Shown here piece by piece: positions 1 through 7,688 of a stretch of 13,161 nucleotides of DNA. Under the pieces are notes generated by a model that worked only from the letters and a program-made list of their open reading frames with translations, had not been told where the DNA came from and searched no databases. The first letter of the stretch is position 1. Each line of letters opens with the position of its first letter. The stretch is from an uncultured Chryseolinea sp. (GTDB lineage Bacteria; Bacteroidota; Bacteroidia; Cytophagales; Cyclobacteriaceae). A program made the translations under genes and the position numbers. The stretch covers positions 1 to 13,161 of the forward strand of contig CAMLER010000066.1 in assembly GCA_946478915.1 (NCBI GenBank). The letters are read 5' to 3'.

Positions 1-1
1 T

Positions 2-142
2 GCGATGGGTACTCATGCGCGCAAGGGATTGAGTCATCTGTTCAAAGGTAGCATAACGGAGGGGGTAGTGAATCACGTCGAGTACCCGATATGGACGTAC
101 GCGATAAAAGCTGACAGCCGACAGCGGTCAGCTGACAGCTAG
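2..142 (+). CDS. Universal stress protein (UspA family), C-terminal fragment
   Basis: This is the 3' end of a gene that begins outside the window; 46 codons are visible before a TAG stop at 140-142. The reading frame encodes AMGTHARKGLSHLFKGSITE and then VVNHVEYPIW. This matches the closing part of the UspA fold: the G-T-H-x-R-x-G-L-x-H nucleotide-binding loop, the G-S-x-x-E-x-V-V helix, and a last strand that normally carries C-P-V. Here that Cys is Tyr (EYPIW). USPs are small cytoplasmic stress proteins, and this G-x-H-x-R-x-G motif is typical of the ATP-binding type; function cannot be refined from a fragment. After the natural-looking end (WTYAIK) there are 11 further residues, ADSRQRSADS-like, encoded by the short repeats that begin here, so the original stop appears to have been lost or moved. 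The gene converges with icmF. Confidence 0.8.
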   Translation, partial: AMGTHARKGLSHLFKGSITEGVVNHVEYPIWTYAIKADSRQRSADS

Positions 143-174
143 TGCGTGAAGGCAGAAAGCATAACGCAGAAAGC
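109..174. repeat. Short tandem/direct repeat cluster (AGCTGACAGC and GCAGAAAGC units)
   Basis: AGCTGACAGC occurs exactly at 109-118 and 130-139, a 21-base period, with a further GACAGC at 120-125. AGCTGAC at 109-115 is also inverted as GTCAGCT at 127-133. It is followed by GCAGAAAGC at 152-160 and again at 166-174, a 14-base period. The first part overlaps the last codons and the stop of the stress-protein gene. From memory, similar short CTGACAGC/CTGAAAGC strings occur in intergenic spacers of some Bacteroidota. I do not recognise a named family. Confidence 0.6.
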
Positions 175-253
175 TAAACGCTAGAGTTTGCGGGCTTCAT
201 GACAGCCAAGGTTGACCTAGGTCTTTAAAGTTTAGTCGAAGTATAAGCTTTTG

Positions 254-278
254 ACTACACGGTCCAGGATGGACTAGT
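254..278. terminator. Possible hairpin between convergent genes
   Basis: GTCCA (262-266) and TGGAC (270-274) form a 5-bp stem around a GGA loop. Outer arms ACTA (254-257) and TAGT (275-278) add four pairs if a 4-base bulge is allowed. It lies between two convergent genes, where a bidirectional terminator would be expected. There is no clear T-tract on either side, so this is only a weak candidate. The rest of 143-347 shows no coding signal that I can support. Confidence 0.25.
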
Positions 279-347
279 TATCGATTGTTTGATGGGCAAG
301 CACAAAAGTTTCTTTAGTTTCCACTTGTTCCAAGCAATCGGAATCAA

Positions 348-3300
348 CTACATATTCCTTCGATATTGGCCGCCCACTTCGAACAAAGCATGGGTAATTT
401 GGCCAAGTGAACAAACCTTTGTCGCTTCCATTATTTCTTCAAACATATTCTTATTGTGGATAGCCGCATGTTGAACGCGTTCCAGGCACTCCGTTGCTTT
501 TTGGCCCTGAAAAGCATGCAAATTTTTTAGCATTTTGATTTGATACTCTTTTTCTTCAGTCGTTGCGCGGATCACTTCCTGGGGTAGAATTGTGGGTGAT
601 CCTTTTGAACTTAAAAATGTATTGACACCAATAATTGGAAATTCTCCTGTATGCTTCAGCGTCTCGTAATAGAGACTTTCCTCCTGTATCTTACCGCGTT
701 GATACATGGTTTCCATTGCTCCCAAAACTCCGCCACGATCGGTGATTCGATCGAATTCAGCAAGAACTGCTTCTTCAACGAGATCTGTTAGTTCCTCAAT
801 AATAAATGAACCCTGCATGGGATTCTCATTTCTTGCCAGACCTAGTTCTTTGTTGATGATAAGCTGAATTGCCATTGCGCGCCTCACCGATTCTTCGGTG
901 GGTGTCGTGATCGCTTCATCGTAGGCATTTGTATGCAATGAATTGCAGTTATCGTAAATGGCATACAAAGCCTGCAGCGTCGTGCGAATATCATTAAAGT
1001 CTATTTCCTGTGCGTGAAGCGATCTTCCCGATGTCTGAATATGGTATTTTAGCATTTGAGACCGGTCGCCTGCATTGTATCGATGTTTCATCGCTTTCGC
1101 CCATATTCTTCTGGCTACACGCCCAATAACGGCGTATTCAGGATCGATCCCGTTTGAAAAGAAGAAAGATAGGTTAGGGGCAAAAGCATTGATGTCCATT
1201 CCCCGGCTCAAGTAATACTCAACATAGGTGAAACCGTTTGCCAGCGTAAATGCCAGCTGTGTTATAGGGTTAGCACCTGCCTCTGCTATGTGATATCCCG
1301 AAATCGAAACAGAATAAAAATTGCGAACCTTCCAGTCAATAAAATATTGTTGAACGTCACCCATCAGCCTCAAAGCGAACTCGGTCGAAAAGATGCAGGT
1401 GTTTTGAGCCTGATCTTCCTTCAATATATCTGCCTGAACAGTGCCTCTTACCTGGTTCAATGTTTCATGCTTTATCTTTTCATATATATCAGCAGGCAAG
1501 ACCTGATCACCGGTCACACCCAGTAACATCAGGCCCAACCCATCATTTCCCATCGGCAACTCACCCTTGTACATCGGACGCAGTTTTTCTTTGCCCGCAT
1601 ATAGAGCTTCAATCTTTTTGGTCGTTTCACCAGCCAGTCCGTTAGTTTTAATATAGAGCTCACACTGCTGATCGATTGCAGCATTCATAAAATATCCCAG
1701 GAGCATGGGTGCAGGTCCGTTAATGGTCATAGACACGGAAGTCAACGGATCAGAAAGGTTGAATCCGCTATACAGTTTCTTGGCATCATCGAGACAGCAG
1801 ATACTAACACCGGAGTTTCCTATTTTTCCATAGATATCCGGACGGTAATCCGGATCATTTCCATACAAAGTCACGGAATCGAATGCTGTCGAAAGTCTTT
1901 TAGCTGACATGCTGTAACTAACATAGTGAAACCTTCTGTTAGTTCTTTCCGGCCCGCCTTCACCCGCAAACATTCTCGTAGGATCTTCGCCTACCCGCTT
2001 GAAGGGATAGATCCCGGCGGTGAACGGAAATTCACCAGGAACATTTTCTTTCAATAACCACGTCAGCAAATCACCCCAGCTCTTGTATGGTGGGAGTGAA
2101 ACCTTCGGAATCTGTAAGTGAGACAATGACTCGGTGTGCGTTTCTATTGCGATATCCTTTCCGCGGACCTTGAAACTATAGACAGATTCCTTATATTTTT
2201 TTAACTTATCAGGCCAGCTCTCCAGGTTTATCAAATTTTCTGCGTCAAGCTTTTGTTTTAGACTGTCGGCAATGGATTGAAGTTCTTTTTTAAAATCGGA
2301 ATTCTCAACCAGACTCTTTGTTTTGTCAATTGCATAAAGCTTTTCAGCAACTTCTGATTGGTCCTTAATCCAGTTGTTATATCTCCGGTTTTCTTCTGTG
2401 ATCTCGCTTAAGTAGCGGGTACGTGTGGGAGGGATGATAAATATCTTTTCAGACATTTCATGATCTGCCTTAAATGAAGTCTGTAAGTCGGCTCCGGTTT
2501 TACTCTTGATTACCTGGAGGAGATGTAAATAAAGTTGATTAGTGCCCGGATCATTGAATTGAGACGCAATTGTGCCAAACACCGGCATTTCCTCTGGCTT
2601 TTTGTCCCAACGTTGGTGTCCCCGCTGAACTTGTTTTTTTACATCCCGAAGCGCGTCTAAGGAACCTCTTTTGTCAAATTTGTTCAACGCTATAACGTCA
2701 GCGAAATCCAGCATGTCAATTTTTTCAAGCTGGGTGGCTGCGCCATACTCTGGTGTCATCACATAGAGAGAAACATTGCTATGCTCGAGTATTTCGGTGT
2801 CGCTTTGTCCAATGCCCGATGTTTCGAGAATAATCAGATCATAACCTGCTACTTTTAATATTTGAATGGCCTCCGTAACAAACCCGGAAAGTGCAAGATT
2901 GCTTTGTCGGGTAGCCAGTGAACGCATGAATACCCGGCGATTATTAATCGCATTCATACGGATGCGATCACCTAGCAGGGCACCACCCGTTTTTCTTTTC
3001 GAGGGATCGACTGAAATAATACCTATTGTTTTGTCCTTAAAGTCACGGAGAAAACGCCTCACCAATTCATCGACCATCGACGACTTTCCGGCGCCGCCAG
3101 TTCCCGTTACACCCAGAACAGGCGTCGTAGAATTAGAGGCCAAAGTGGCGATATGTGAGAAAATGTCTCTATGCTTTTCACGAAAGTTTTCCGCAGCTGA
3201 AATTAAACGCGCAATAGCGACGTGATTTTTTGCTGGCAACAAGTCAAGCTCATTTGATAATTCGTGCCCTAAGGGAAAGTCACTTTTTTCGACCAGGTCA

Positions 3301-3767
3301 TTGATCATGCCCTGAAGTCCCATTGCACGACCATCATCCGGTGAATAGATGCGTGCAACACCATATTCCATCAGGTCATTTATTTCTTTCGGTAAGATTA
3401 CCCCTCCCCCTCCGCCAAAAATTTTGATATGACCTGCACCTCTTTCAGCCAGTAAATCATACATATACTTAAAATATTCATTGTGACCACCCTGATAACT
3501 TGTCATAGCTATGGCCTGGGCGTCCTCTTGAATAGCTGTATTAACCACCTCCTCGACGCTTCTGTCGTGTCCGAGATGAATTACTTCAACACCAGTTGAT
3601 TGAATTATTCTTCGCATAATATTGATAGCAGCATCATGGCCGTCAAAAAGGCTGGCTGCCGTAACAATTCGCACTTTGTTTTTTGCTTTGTAGGGCTGGG
3701 GTGCCGGGTGGCCCGCCAAAGCTTCATTATTATCTCGGTGCGCTGTCTGATTTGCCGGTGTGCTCAT
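348..3767 (-). CDS. icmF: Fused isobutyryl-CoA mutase (IcmF), B12-dependent, with G-protein chaperone domain
   Basis: Cytoplasmic adenosylcobalamin enzyme of 1139 residues that interconverts isobutyryl-CoA and n-butyryl-CoA, with branched homologues in some members. Domain order is that of IcmF. A B12-binding Rossmann domain spans about 30-150, with the cobalt-ligating His in DGHD (42-45) and a GGGGG turn near 118-122. A MeaB-like GTPase follows, with P-loop [12 protein letters not shown] at 219-230, ETSGIGQ at 315-321 and base-recognition NKFD at 362-365. The TIM-barrel mutase domain runs from about 560 to the end. Substrate-pocket residues fit isobutyryl-CoA: Phe600 (in PTRMF) and Gln788 (in DQAQNT) stand where methylmalonyl-CoA mutase has Tyr and Arg. 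The start is taken as ATG at 3767; a TTG two codons upstream is possible, and no Shine-Dalgarno is obvious. It looks intact and monocistronic, divergent from the ceramidase-like gene. Likely role: branched-chain/short-chain acyl-CoA metabolism. Confidence 0.95.
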   Translation of the reverse strand: MSTPANQTAHRDNNEALAGHPAPQPYKAKNKVRIVTAASLFDGHDAAINIMRRIIQSTGVEVIHLGHDRSVEEVVNTAIQEDAQAIAMTSYQGGHNEYFKYMYDLLAERGAGHIKIFGGGGGVILPKEINDLMEYGVARIYSPDDGRAMGLQGMINDLVEKSDFPLGHELSNELDLLPAKNHVAIARLISAAENFREKHRDIFSHIATLASNSTTPVLGVTGTGGAGKSSMVDELVRRFLRDFKDKTIGIISVDPSKRKTGGALLGDRIRMNAINNRRVFMRSLATRQSNLALSGFVTEAIQILKVAGYDLIILETSGIGQSDTEILEHSNVSLYVMTPEYGAATQLEKIDMLDFADVIALNKFDKRGSLDALRDVKKQVQRGHQRWDKKPEEMPVFGTIASQFNDPGTNQLYLHLLQVIKSKTGADLQTSFKADHEMSEKIFIIPPTRTRYLSEITEENRRYNNWIKDQSEVAEKLYAIDKTKSLVENSDFKKELQSIADSLKQKLDAENLINLESWPDKLKKYKESVYSFKVRGKDIAIETHTESLSHLQIPKVSLPPYKSWGDLLTWLLKENVPGEFPFTAGIYPFKRVGEDPTRMFAGEGGPERTNRRFHYVSYSMSAKRLSTAFDSVTLYGNDPDYRPDIYGKIGNSGVSICCLDDAKKLYSGFNLSDPLTSVSMTINGPAPMLLGYFMNAAIDQQCELYIKTNGLAGETTKKIEALYAGKEKLRPMYKGELPMGNDGLGLMLLGVTGDQVLPADIYEKIKHETLNQVRGTVQADILKEDQAQNTCIFSTEFALRLMGDVQQYFIDWKVRNFYSVSISGYHIAEAGANPITQLAFTLANGFTYVEYYLSRGMDINAFAPNLSFFFSNGIDPEYAVIGRVARRIWAKAMKHRYNAGDRSQMLKYHIQTSGRSLHAQEIDFNDIRTTLQALYAIYDNCNSLHTNAYDEAITTPTEESVRRAMAIQLIINKELGLARNENPMQGSFIIEELTDLVEEAVLAEFDRITDRGGVLGAMETMYQRGKIQEESLYYETLKHTGEFPIIGVNTFLSSKGSPTILPQEVIRATTEEKEYQIKMLKNLHAFQGQKATECLERVQHAAIHNKNMFEEIMEATKVCSLGQITHALFEVGGQYRRNM

Positions 3768-3957
3768 GCTCAATTGAGTTGATGTACGTAAAGTTAAATT
3801 TTATTCAAGATTTTCGGAGAGTAAGCGAGTAGGAGGAAAGGGGAGGATTGGAATAGGTATCGGAAAAGGCAAGGATCCTTCGCAACCGCCAGACTATTCG
3901 CTTTTATTTTTGAGATACATGGATCTCTCAGTAATTTAGCCGAGGCATTCTATTAAA
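3768..3957. promoter_or_regulatory. Divergent intergenic region between icmF and the ceramidase-like gene
   Basis: About 190 bases must hold both 5' regions. The middle (about 3817-3876) is strikingly purine-rich on the + strand. Toward the right, TATTTTTG at 3905-3912 fits the Bacteroidota -7 consensus TAnnTTTG on the + strand, about 46 bases before the ATG at 3958; no good TTG -33 element is found at the usual distance. A dyad, TGAGA (3911-3915) and TCTCA (3926-3930) with a 10-base spacer, overlaps the end of this element and could be an operator. On the - strand only a poor match, TAACTTTA at 3796-3789, precedes icmF. Confidence 0.4.
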
Positions 3958-5304
3958 ATGAAGACTGGACGAACAATTCGTATTGTGTTAATAACGCTGG
4001 CCTCGTTAGTTGTCGTCATTTTTATCATAGTAATTTTGTCTTTTTCGTCAATAGACCGAAACGTAGATTATGAGACGTTGCTCGACACTATGAGCGTGCG
4101 TATAGAAGCAATAGATGAACCGCCTGTCCTGTCAACGCACGGATTTGCTATTGGGTATTCTAAAATAAATCTAACCCCAGAAGAACCTCACGCTACAGCG
4201 GGATATGGCAAAAGGCTTGGGAAATTGTATAAGAGCGTCCATGATTCCATTTTTGTTCGAAGCGTGGTCATAGATAATGGGATTCAGCGTGTGGCGATTG
4301 TTAGTGCTGACCTGTTGATTATTCCCCCAACGGTCACAGCCCTGTTGGAGCAACAACTTCCTGAAGTGAATTTTACACTCGACAATACTTATCTCGGCGC
4401 AACACACTCTCATAACAGTATAGGCAACTGGGCTACGGGAGCTACATCTCTTATGTACGGGGTCTATGAAGAGAATGTCGTACAATTCATTGCGGATCGA
4501 ATCAAAGCAAGCATACTTGAAGCAAGCAAAAATATGTTGCCCGCTACAGCGGGCATAGATTCCGTAGCAATCCCTGACGGAGTTCAAAACAGGATCGATG
4601 ACGAGGGTCCGGTGGATCCAATGCTGCGCATGATCCGCATTGAACGAAGTGATAGCTCGCGGCTGCTGATTGCGAGTTACACAGCGCATGCTACTTGCTT
4701 GTTTTCGCGCGACCTTGTGCTTTCAGGAGATTATCCGGGCAAATTAACGGAACTGCTCGAATCGCAAGGCTATGACTTCGCCATGTTTATAGCAGGGGCA
4801 GTTGGAAGTCATAAACCTAGAGCGCCGGAGGGCGGGTGGGCGTGCGTTGACTGGATGGCAGAAAAAGTTGCAGACCATGTGGTGAAGGCTAGTTTCCAGC
4901 CTATGAAAAATAATTTCCTTGAAATGCATCGGGTACCTTTAGCTCTTCCGCAGCCGCAGGCCAAAGTATTTGAAAAATGGCGTTTAAACCCAGGGTTATT
5001 TAAGGTGGCGTTCGGCGATTTTCCAAGTTTTTTAACCGTGCTAAGGTTTGGTGATGCTGTACTATTAGGTACTCCGAGTGATTTTTCAGGGGAATTTAAT
5101 TTTGTTTTAGATTCGGTAGCAGCAACGTCTCAGGTTTTTCCTATAGTCACAAGTTTTAACGGAGGGTATATTGGCTATCTGACTCCAGAAAAATACTATG
5201 ACATCGATCATTATGAAACTCAATTGATGAATTGGTATGGTCCAGGTGCTGGTGAGTTTGTAAAGGAATCGCTTGAAACATTACTGCTTAGCGTTGCAGA
5301 CTAG
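3958..5304 (+). CDS. Membrane-anchored neutral/alkaline ceramidase-like protein (N-terminal ceramidase domain only)
   Basis: A 448-residue protein resembling the N-terminal catalytic domain of neutral ceramidases, zinc amidases that split ceramide into sphingosine and fatty acid. Residues 9-29 form a hydrophobic signal anchor with no lipobox, so the body should be extracytoplasmic. Family landmarks: GYSKINLTPEE (66-76), ATHSHNSIG with His150/His152, YTAHATCL with His244 followed by LSGDYPG, FIAGAVGSHKP (277-287), and NGGYIGYLTPEKY (401-413) near a GAGE turn at the end. These supply the expected zinc His residues and Tyr. Two places deviate: the classical nucleophile loop G-D-x-S-P-N is GSHKPR, and the P-G-E zinc glutamate aligns with PSD (Asp375). 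It lacks the C-terminal domain of roughly 650-750-residue ceramidases. It may therefore hydrolyse another amide or lipid. Stand-alone gene; its stop lies 19 bases from the stop of the convergent glycosylase. Confidence 0.82.
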   Translation: MKTGRTIRIVLITLASLVVVIFIIVILSFSSIDRNVDYETLLDTMSVRIEAIDEPPVLSTHGFAIGYSKINLTPEEPHATAGYGKRLGKLYKSVHDSIFVRSVVIDNGIQRVAIVSADLLIIPPTVTALLEQQLPEVNFTLDNTYLGATHSHNSIGNWATGATSLMYGVYEENVVQFIADRIKASILEASKNMLPATAGIDSVAIPDGVQNRIDDEGPVDPMLRMIRIERSDSSRLLIASYTAHATCLFSRDLVLSGDYPGKLTELLESQGYDFAMFIAGAVGSHKPRAPEGGWACVDWMAEKVADHVVKASFQPMKNNFLEMHRVPLALPQPQAKVFEKWRLNPGLFKVAFGDFPSFLTVLRFGDAVLLGTPSDFSGEFNFVLDSVAATSQVFPIVTSFNGGYIGYLTPEKYYDIDHYETQLMNWYGPGAGEFVKESLETLLLSVAD

Positions 5305-5323
5305 TCTCGACTTCTGATCTGTT

Positions 5324-6055
5324 TTATACGTAAAGTGCCTGGCAATTTTCGCAAAAGAAACTCCGTCGCTGGATCTTCCCAGTGTATTTTTTTGTTACAA
5401 TGCCCTTGCATTGCGGGCATTTTCTTCTTGTATAGATCAGCCAATGTTTCTTAAGCTGAAAGACTTTTTTCCATTTATAAAAATCAAAACTGTAGTTCCT
5501 CGCTTCATTTATTAACTCTGTTAACTTCCGGGGAGGGAGGGCACGGATGGTAGTTTCCGGATGAATGCGAATGCGGAATAGAACTTCATTTTTTATAATA
5601 TTTCCGACGCCAGCAAAAATGGTCTGGTCGAGCAGAATGTCGCTAACATTCGCATCGGGCAGCTTTCGAATTTTTCTTCTCGCTTTCGCAGGATTCCAGC
5701 TATCGTTCAACACGTCCGCTGACCAATCATAGACATCGTCTAGATTTTGATCAATTCTCACGACAGAACAGGTGTAAAAGTTTAGTTCCCCATTCTTAAA
5801 CTCGAGATGAAGCCGTGGGGTGGCTTCCTTTTGCTCGTTGATTCGGTAACTCCCGAACATTAGAAAATGAATTCTTAGCGTAAAAGATTTGAAAACGATG
5901 AGGAAATGTTTCCCAAAACTTTTGAAGTCAATGATCGTCTGCCCGATGAGTGTTGCAGGATCTATCTTCGTGGTCGACCCGGATGCCGCCAAAACCTTTT
6001 TCTTTTTAAACGATCTTAATGACTCTTTAATGATTAACAGCGAGGGACCTTCCAT
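5324..6055 (-). CDS. Fpg/Nei-family DNA glycosylase (endonuclease VIII-like), N-terminal proline absent
   Basis: 243-residue base-excision repair protein of the Fpg/Nei family, which removes oxidised bases and nicks the abasic site. Seen: the start MEGPSLLIIKE, a GKHFL segment with the conserved beta-strand Lys49, RIHFLMFGSYR (61-71), the helix-two-turn-helix LLDQTIFAGVGNIIKNE (141-157), and a C-terminal beta-hairpin zinc finger with Cys213, Cys216, Cys235, Cys238 and Arg230/Arg231. Family enzymes start M-P-E-G-P and use the exposed Pro as Schiff-base nucleophile. Here the DNA reads ATC ATG GAA GGT CCC, so Met sits in the Pro position, and no upstream in-frame start restores it. Either the enzyme uses another amine (some relatives, such as vertebrate NEIL3, lack Pro), or lyase activity is lost. 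Everything else looks intact. A single-codon deletion is the simplest origin. Confidence 0.9.
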   Translation of the reverse strand: MEGPSLLIIKESLRSFKKKKVLAASGSTTKIDPATLIGQTIIDFKSFGKHFLIVFKSFTLRIHFLMFGSYRINEQKEATPRLHLEFKNGELNFYTCSVVRIDQNLDDVYDWSADVLNDSWNPAKARRKIRKLPDANVSDILLDQTIFAGVGNIIKNEVLFRIRIHPETTIRALPPRKLTELINEARNYSFDFYKWKKVFQLKKHWLIYTRRKCPQCKGIVTKKYTGKIQRRSFFCENCQALYV

Positions 6056-6112
6056 GATCTTCTCGATAACAAAAGTTGAACCGTTATAATCTTTATTATT
6101 CGTTATTCAATT

Positions 6113-6120
6113 TATTTTTG
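6113..6120 (+). promoter_or_regulatory. Candidate Bacteroidota -7 element
   Basis: TATTTTTG matches TAnnTTTG and lies 54 bases before the ATG at 6175. The surrounding TTTATTTTTG is the same 10-mer found upstream of the ceramidase-like gene (3903-3912). No TTG stands at the usual 17-23-base distance, so support rests on the -7 match and position only. Confidence 0.3.
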
Positions 6121-6174
6121 CAACCACAGGATTTTTCTAATTAAATTGTTTGACTACCACCATGTGTTTGCTCT

Positions 6175-6774
6175 ATGGCAGATAAGAAATACAAACGCAT
6201 CTACCGAATGTTAGCCAGATTTGGCTTCGAGCTTCTGACCATAATAGCGGGTATTTTAATCGCGCTCTTCGTCAACAATTGGCAGGTTCGAAATCATGAT
6301 ATGGCCATGTTGAAGTCAACCCTCAATTCCCTTTCCCAGGAATTTGAAGAGAATATTGAAAATATCAATAGAATTCAACCCAGACTTGAGCGTTTCCGCG
6401 ATACACTTGAATTTTACAAAAGTAACACCGGACTAAGCATTTATGAACTTACGACGCGTGCTCCCGGGTTAGGTACCGCCGAGTTGCACACAACAAACTG
6501 GCAGACTACCCTTTCAAGTGGAAGCATTCGGTTATTAGATTTTGAAACTGTAACACTGTTATCAAAAATCGATTCAAAGCATCAGGAACTTAAAAATGAA
6601 ACGGCTCAATTAATATCGATAATTTATAGCCCTGCACTGTATAGAAAGGACGAAGAGGGCTATCACTATCGGAAAGTACTTGGTGATTGGATTGGTTCTT
6701 ATCTTGGTAACGAACAAGAATTAATAGTTCTTTATGATGAATTCAAGGAGCTTGTTGGGAAAGAAAATTATTGA
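6175..6774 (+). CDS. Single-pass membrane protein, DUF6090-like
   Basis: A 199-residue protein of unknown function. Residues 18-36 (ELLTIIAGILIALFVNNW) are one transmembrane helix. A charged, Lys/Arg-rich N-terminus precedes it, so the C-terminal body is predicted to be extracytoplasmic. The pattern of E-[IL]-x-x-x-x-x-G-I-L-I-A-L-x-x-N-N-W followed by a helical region is typical of the DUF6090-type proteins that are abundant in Bacteroidota; the assignment is from memory of that motif. Residues 40-80 are a probable amphipathic helix or coiled coil (MLKSTLNSLSQEFEENIENI), and most of the rest is also predicted helical. No catalytic motif is visible. The gene is divergent from the glycosylase, with 119 bases between starts, and has no same-strand partner nearby. 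In the same frame the sequence stays open for 58 codons after the stop, but without coding character. Confidence 0.75.
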   Translation: MADKKYKRIYRMLARFGFELLTIIAGILIALFVNNWQVRNHDMAMLKSTLNSLSQEFEENIENINRIQPRLERFRDTLEFYKSNTGLSIYELTTRAPGLGTAELHTTNWQTTLSSGSIRLLDFETVTLLSKIDSKHQELKNETAQLISIIYSPALYRKDEEGYHYRKVLGDWIGSYLGNEQELIVLYDEFKELVGKENY

Positions 6775-7006
6775 CTTTTTCAACCAACGTCCGATAATTA
6801 TGCTACCATTCCTGGGTATCTATTCCTACGGTTTGAAGAATATATTGCCCAGTTAATTCGCAGCTTGATTGCCAGCAAAGAGAAACAAAATGTCCAACCC
6901 TCAAACCATACGCAAACCCATGTTTCCACCAATCTTGATACCTGGAACTAAGGGTGCATTCTGTCAATACAATTCTGTCGGCTGAAGTGAAAGCTTAATC
7001 GATCAC

Positions 7007-7285
7007 TCAGGTTAATGAACGGTTCTTCCCTTTGAAGTAAATCCCGAGACCAATCATCGTAATATTAAGAATCATCGAGAATATGTTGGTGGCAATGATG
7101 GGTAAATCATTTTTCAGAAATCCATAATAGGTCCAAAGCCCGAGCCCAAGCAATAGAACCAGCAGATAAAAAATAGAAATATCTTCTGTTTTTTTCTCGC
7201 GTATTACCTTGATGATCTGTGGCAACAAGGATATGGCGGTACAGATACCTGCTGCAATCCCAATTATTTCGGCGTTTTCATCCAT
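7007..7285 (-). CDS. SemiSWEET family sugar transporter (PQ-loop, MtN3/saliva-like)
   Basis: 92-residue integral membrane protein with the three-helix half-repeat of bacterial SemiSWEETs: helices at about 7-25, 37-55 and 61-83. The PQ-loop signature is visible in helix 1 (SLLPQIIK, Pro22-Gln23). The helix 2 end carries WTYYGFLKND, and helix 3 carries PIIATNIFSMILN with the conserved Pro and Asn that line the pocket. Family members form homodimers in the inner membrane and let sugars cross by facilitated diffusion; the substrate cannot be read from sequence. Length is normal for the family. ATG at 7285 is the only good start. The gene lies 47 bases downstream of a small membrane gene on the same strand, so the two may be co-transcribed. 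It converges on the DUF6090-like gene. Confidence 0.9.
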   Translation of the reverse strand: MDENAEIIGIAAGICTAISLLPQIIKVIREKKTEDISIFYLLVLLLGLGLWTYYGFLKNDLPIIATNIFSMILNITMIGLGIYFKGKNRSLT

Positions 7286-7332
7286 GAACCTGGATGACCT
7301 AAAAATTATGCCACGCCACTGGCGGGCGCAAA

Positions 7333-7515
7333 TCAGCGGCTACCCTTTGTTCGAAAATGATTAAAAATATCAATTGTAAGACCAATGGTCGTACACCCTC
7401 CGATAAACAATAAGAAAGGTCCCCAGGAAGAGTTTCCTGAGAATCCGCTTGCACCAAGATACAGGACGGCCATGATGCCAAACAAGGCAAGACCAAAAAC
7501 TGATAAATTCTTCAT
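7333..7515 (-). CDS. Small two-helix membrane protein of unknown function
   Basis: 60 residues from an ATG at 7515, or 73 if the TTG at 7554 is used; no Shine-Dalgarno settles this. The ATG start gives MKN followed directly by a hydrophobic helix (about 4-23, LSVFGLALFGIMAVLYLGAS). A short Gly/Ser loop, a second helix (about 32-50, GPFLLFIGGCTTIGLTIDIF) and a basic tail (NHFRTKGSR) follow. This hairpin layout is common among small Bacteroidota membrane proteins, but I recognise no family. Its position 47 bases upstream of the SemiSWEET gene on the same strand suggests a shared transcript. Gly-rich helices and regular amino-acid make-up argue for a real gene rather than chance. An opposite reading of the same DNA in another - strand frame (7299-7496) has no such features. 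Confidence 0.6.
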   Translation of the reverse strand: MKNLSVFGLALFGIMAVLYLGASGFSGNSSWGPFLLFIGGCTTIGLTIDIFNHFRTKGSR

Positions 7516-7618
7516 GTAGTTGATAAACGATTGGTCAAAAAGTACGGTGGACAATATTAGGGAAGATTATCAATTAAAAGACGGCAGAATCGCGTCCTTT
7601 CTTACATTGAGGAAGATG

Positions 7619-7661
7619 TGAATTGGAATTTCTTATTGTATCACCAGTTGGTTCCAATTCA
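7619..7661 (+). promoter_or_regulatory. Perfect 10-bp inverted repeat upstream of ligD
   Basis: TGAATTGGAA (7619-7628) is repeated exactly inverted as TTCCAATTCA (7652-7661), with a 23-base spacer; the arm centres are 33 bp apart, close to three helical turns. It ends 14 bases before the Shine-Dalgarno of the phosphoesterase gene. It could be a dimeric repressor operator with two half-sites or an RNA hairpin in the leader; two extra G-U pairs would lengthen an RNA stem. No known consensus is recognised. Confidence 0.45.
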
Positions 7662-7675
7662 TGGCACAAATTTTT

Positions 7676-7681
7676 AGGAGG
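7676..7681 (+). promoter_or_regulatory. Strong Shine-Dalgarno deciding the phosphoesterase start
   Basis: AGGAGG stands 7 bases before the ATG at 7689, an ideal spacing and the best ribosome binding site in the window. It supports this ATG over the TTG at 7623, which would add 22 residues unlike the family. Confidence 0.8.
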
Positions 7682-7688
7682 TTTGACT

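Noticed and set aside
2866..3225. 119-codon + strand frame opposite the GTPase part of icmF
   Set aside because: It is an antisense reading of the conserved P-loop region; composition and lack of motifs indicate no gene.
4171..4689. 172-codon open frame on the - strand opposite the ceramidase-like gene
   Set aside because: It is Cys/His/Arg-rich in a way typical of antisense readings, has no family resemblance, and the + strand frame is a clear ceramidase-like protein.
6775..6951. 58 open codons in frame after the stop of the DUF6090-like gene, suggesting a premature stop
   Set aside because: The translated stretch has no clear protein character in its second half, the upstream protein ends plausibly, and an open run of this length after a stop is not rare. 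A relative with a longer protein would reopen the question.
6890..6985. 31-codon frame starting ATG TCC AAC in the spacer before the SemiSWEET gene
   Set aside because: It is short, has no ribosome site, no recognisable motif, and would converge closely on the SemiSWEET gene.
7314..7324. CGCCA-C-TGGCG dyad between the small membrane gene and SemiSWEET
   Set aside because: A one-base loop cannot form an RNA hairpin of this size, and 5-bp arms are expected by chance; it remains at most a weak protein-binding dyad.
7623..7688. Upstream TTG start for the phosphoesterase protein
   Set aside because: The added residues are unlike the family, cover the inverted repeat, and the ATG at 7689 has an ideal AGGAGG site.
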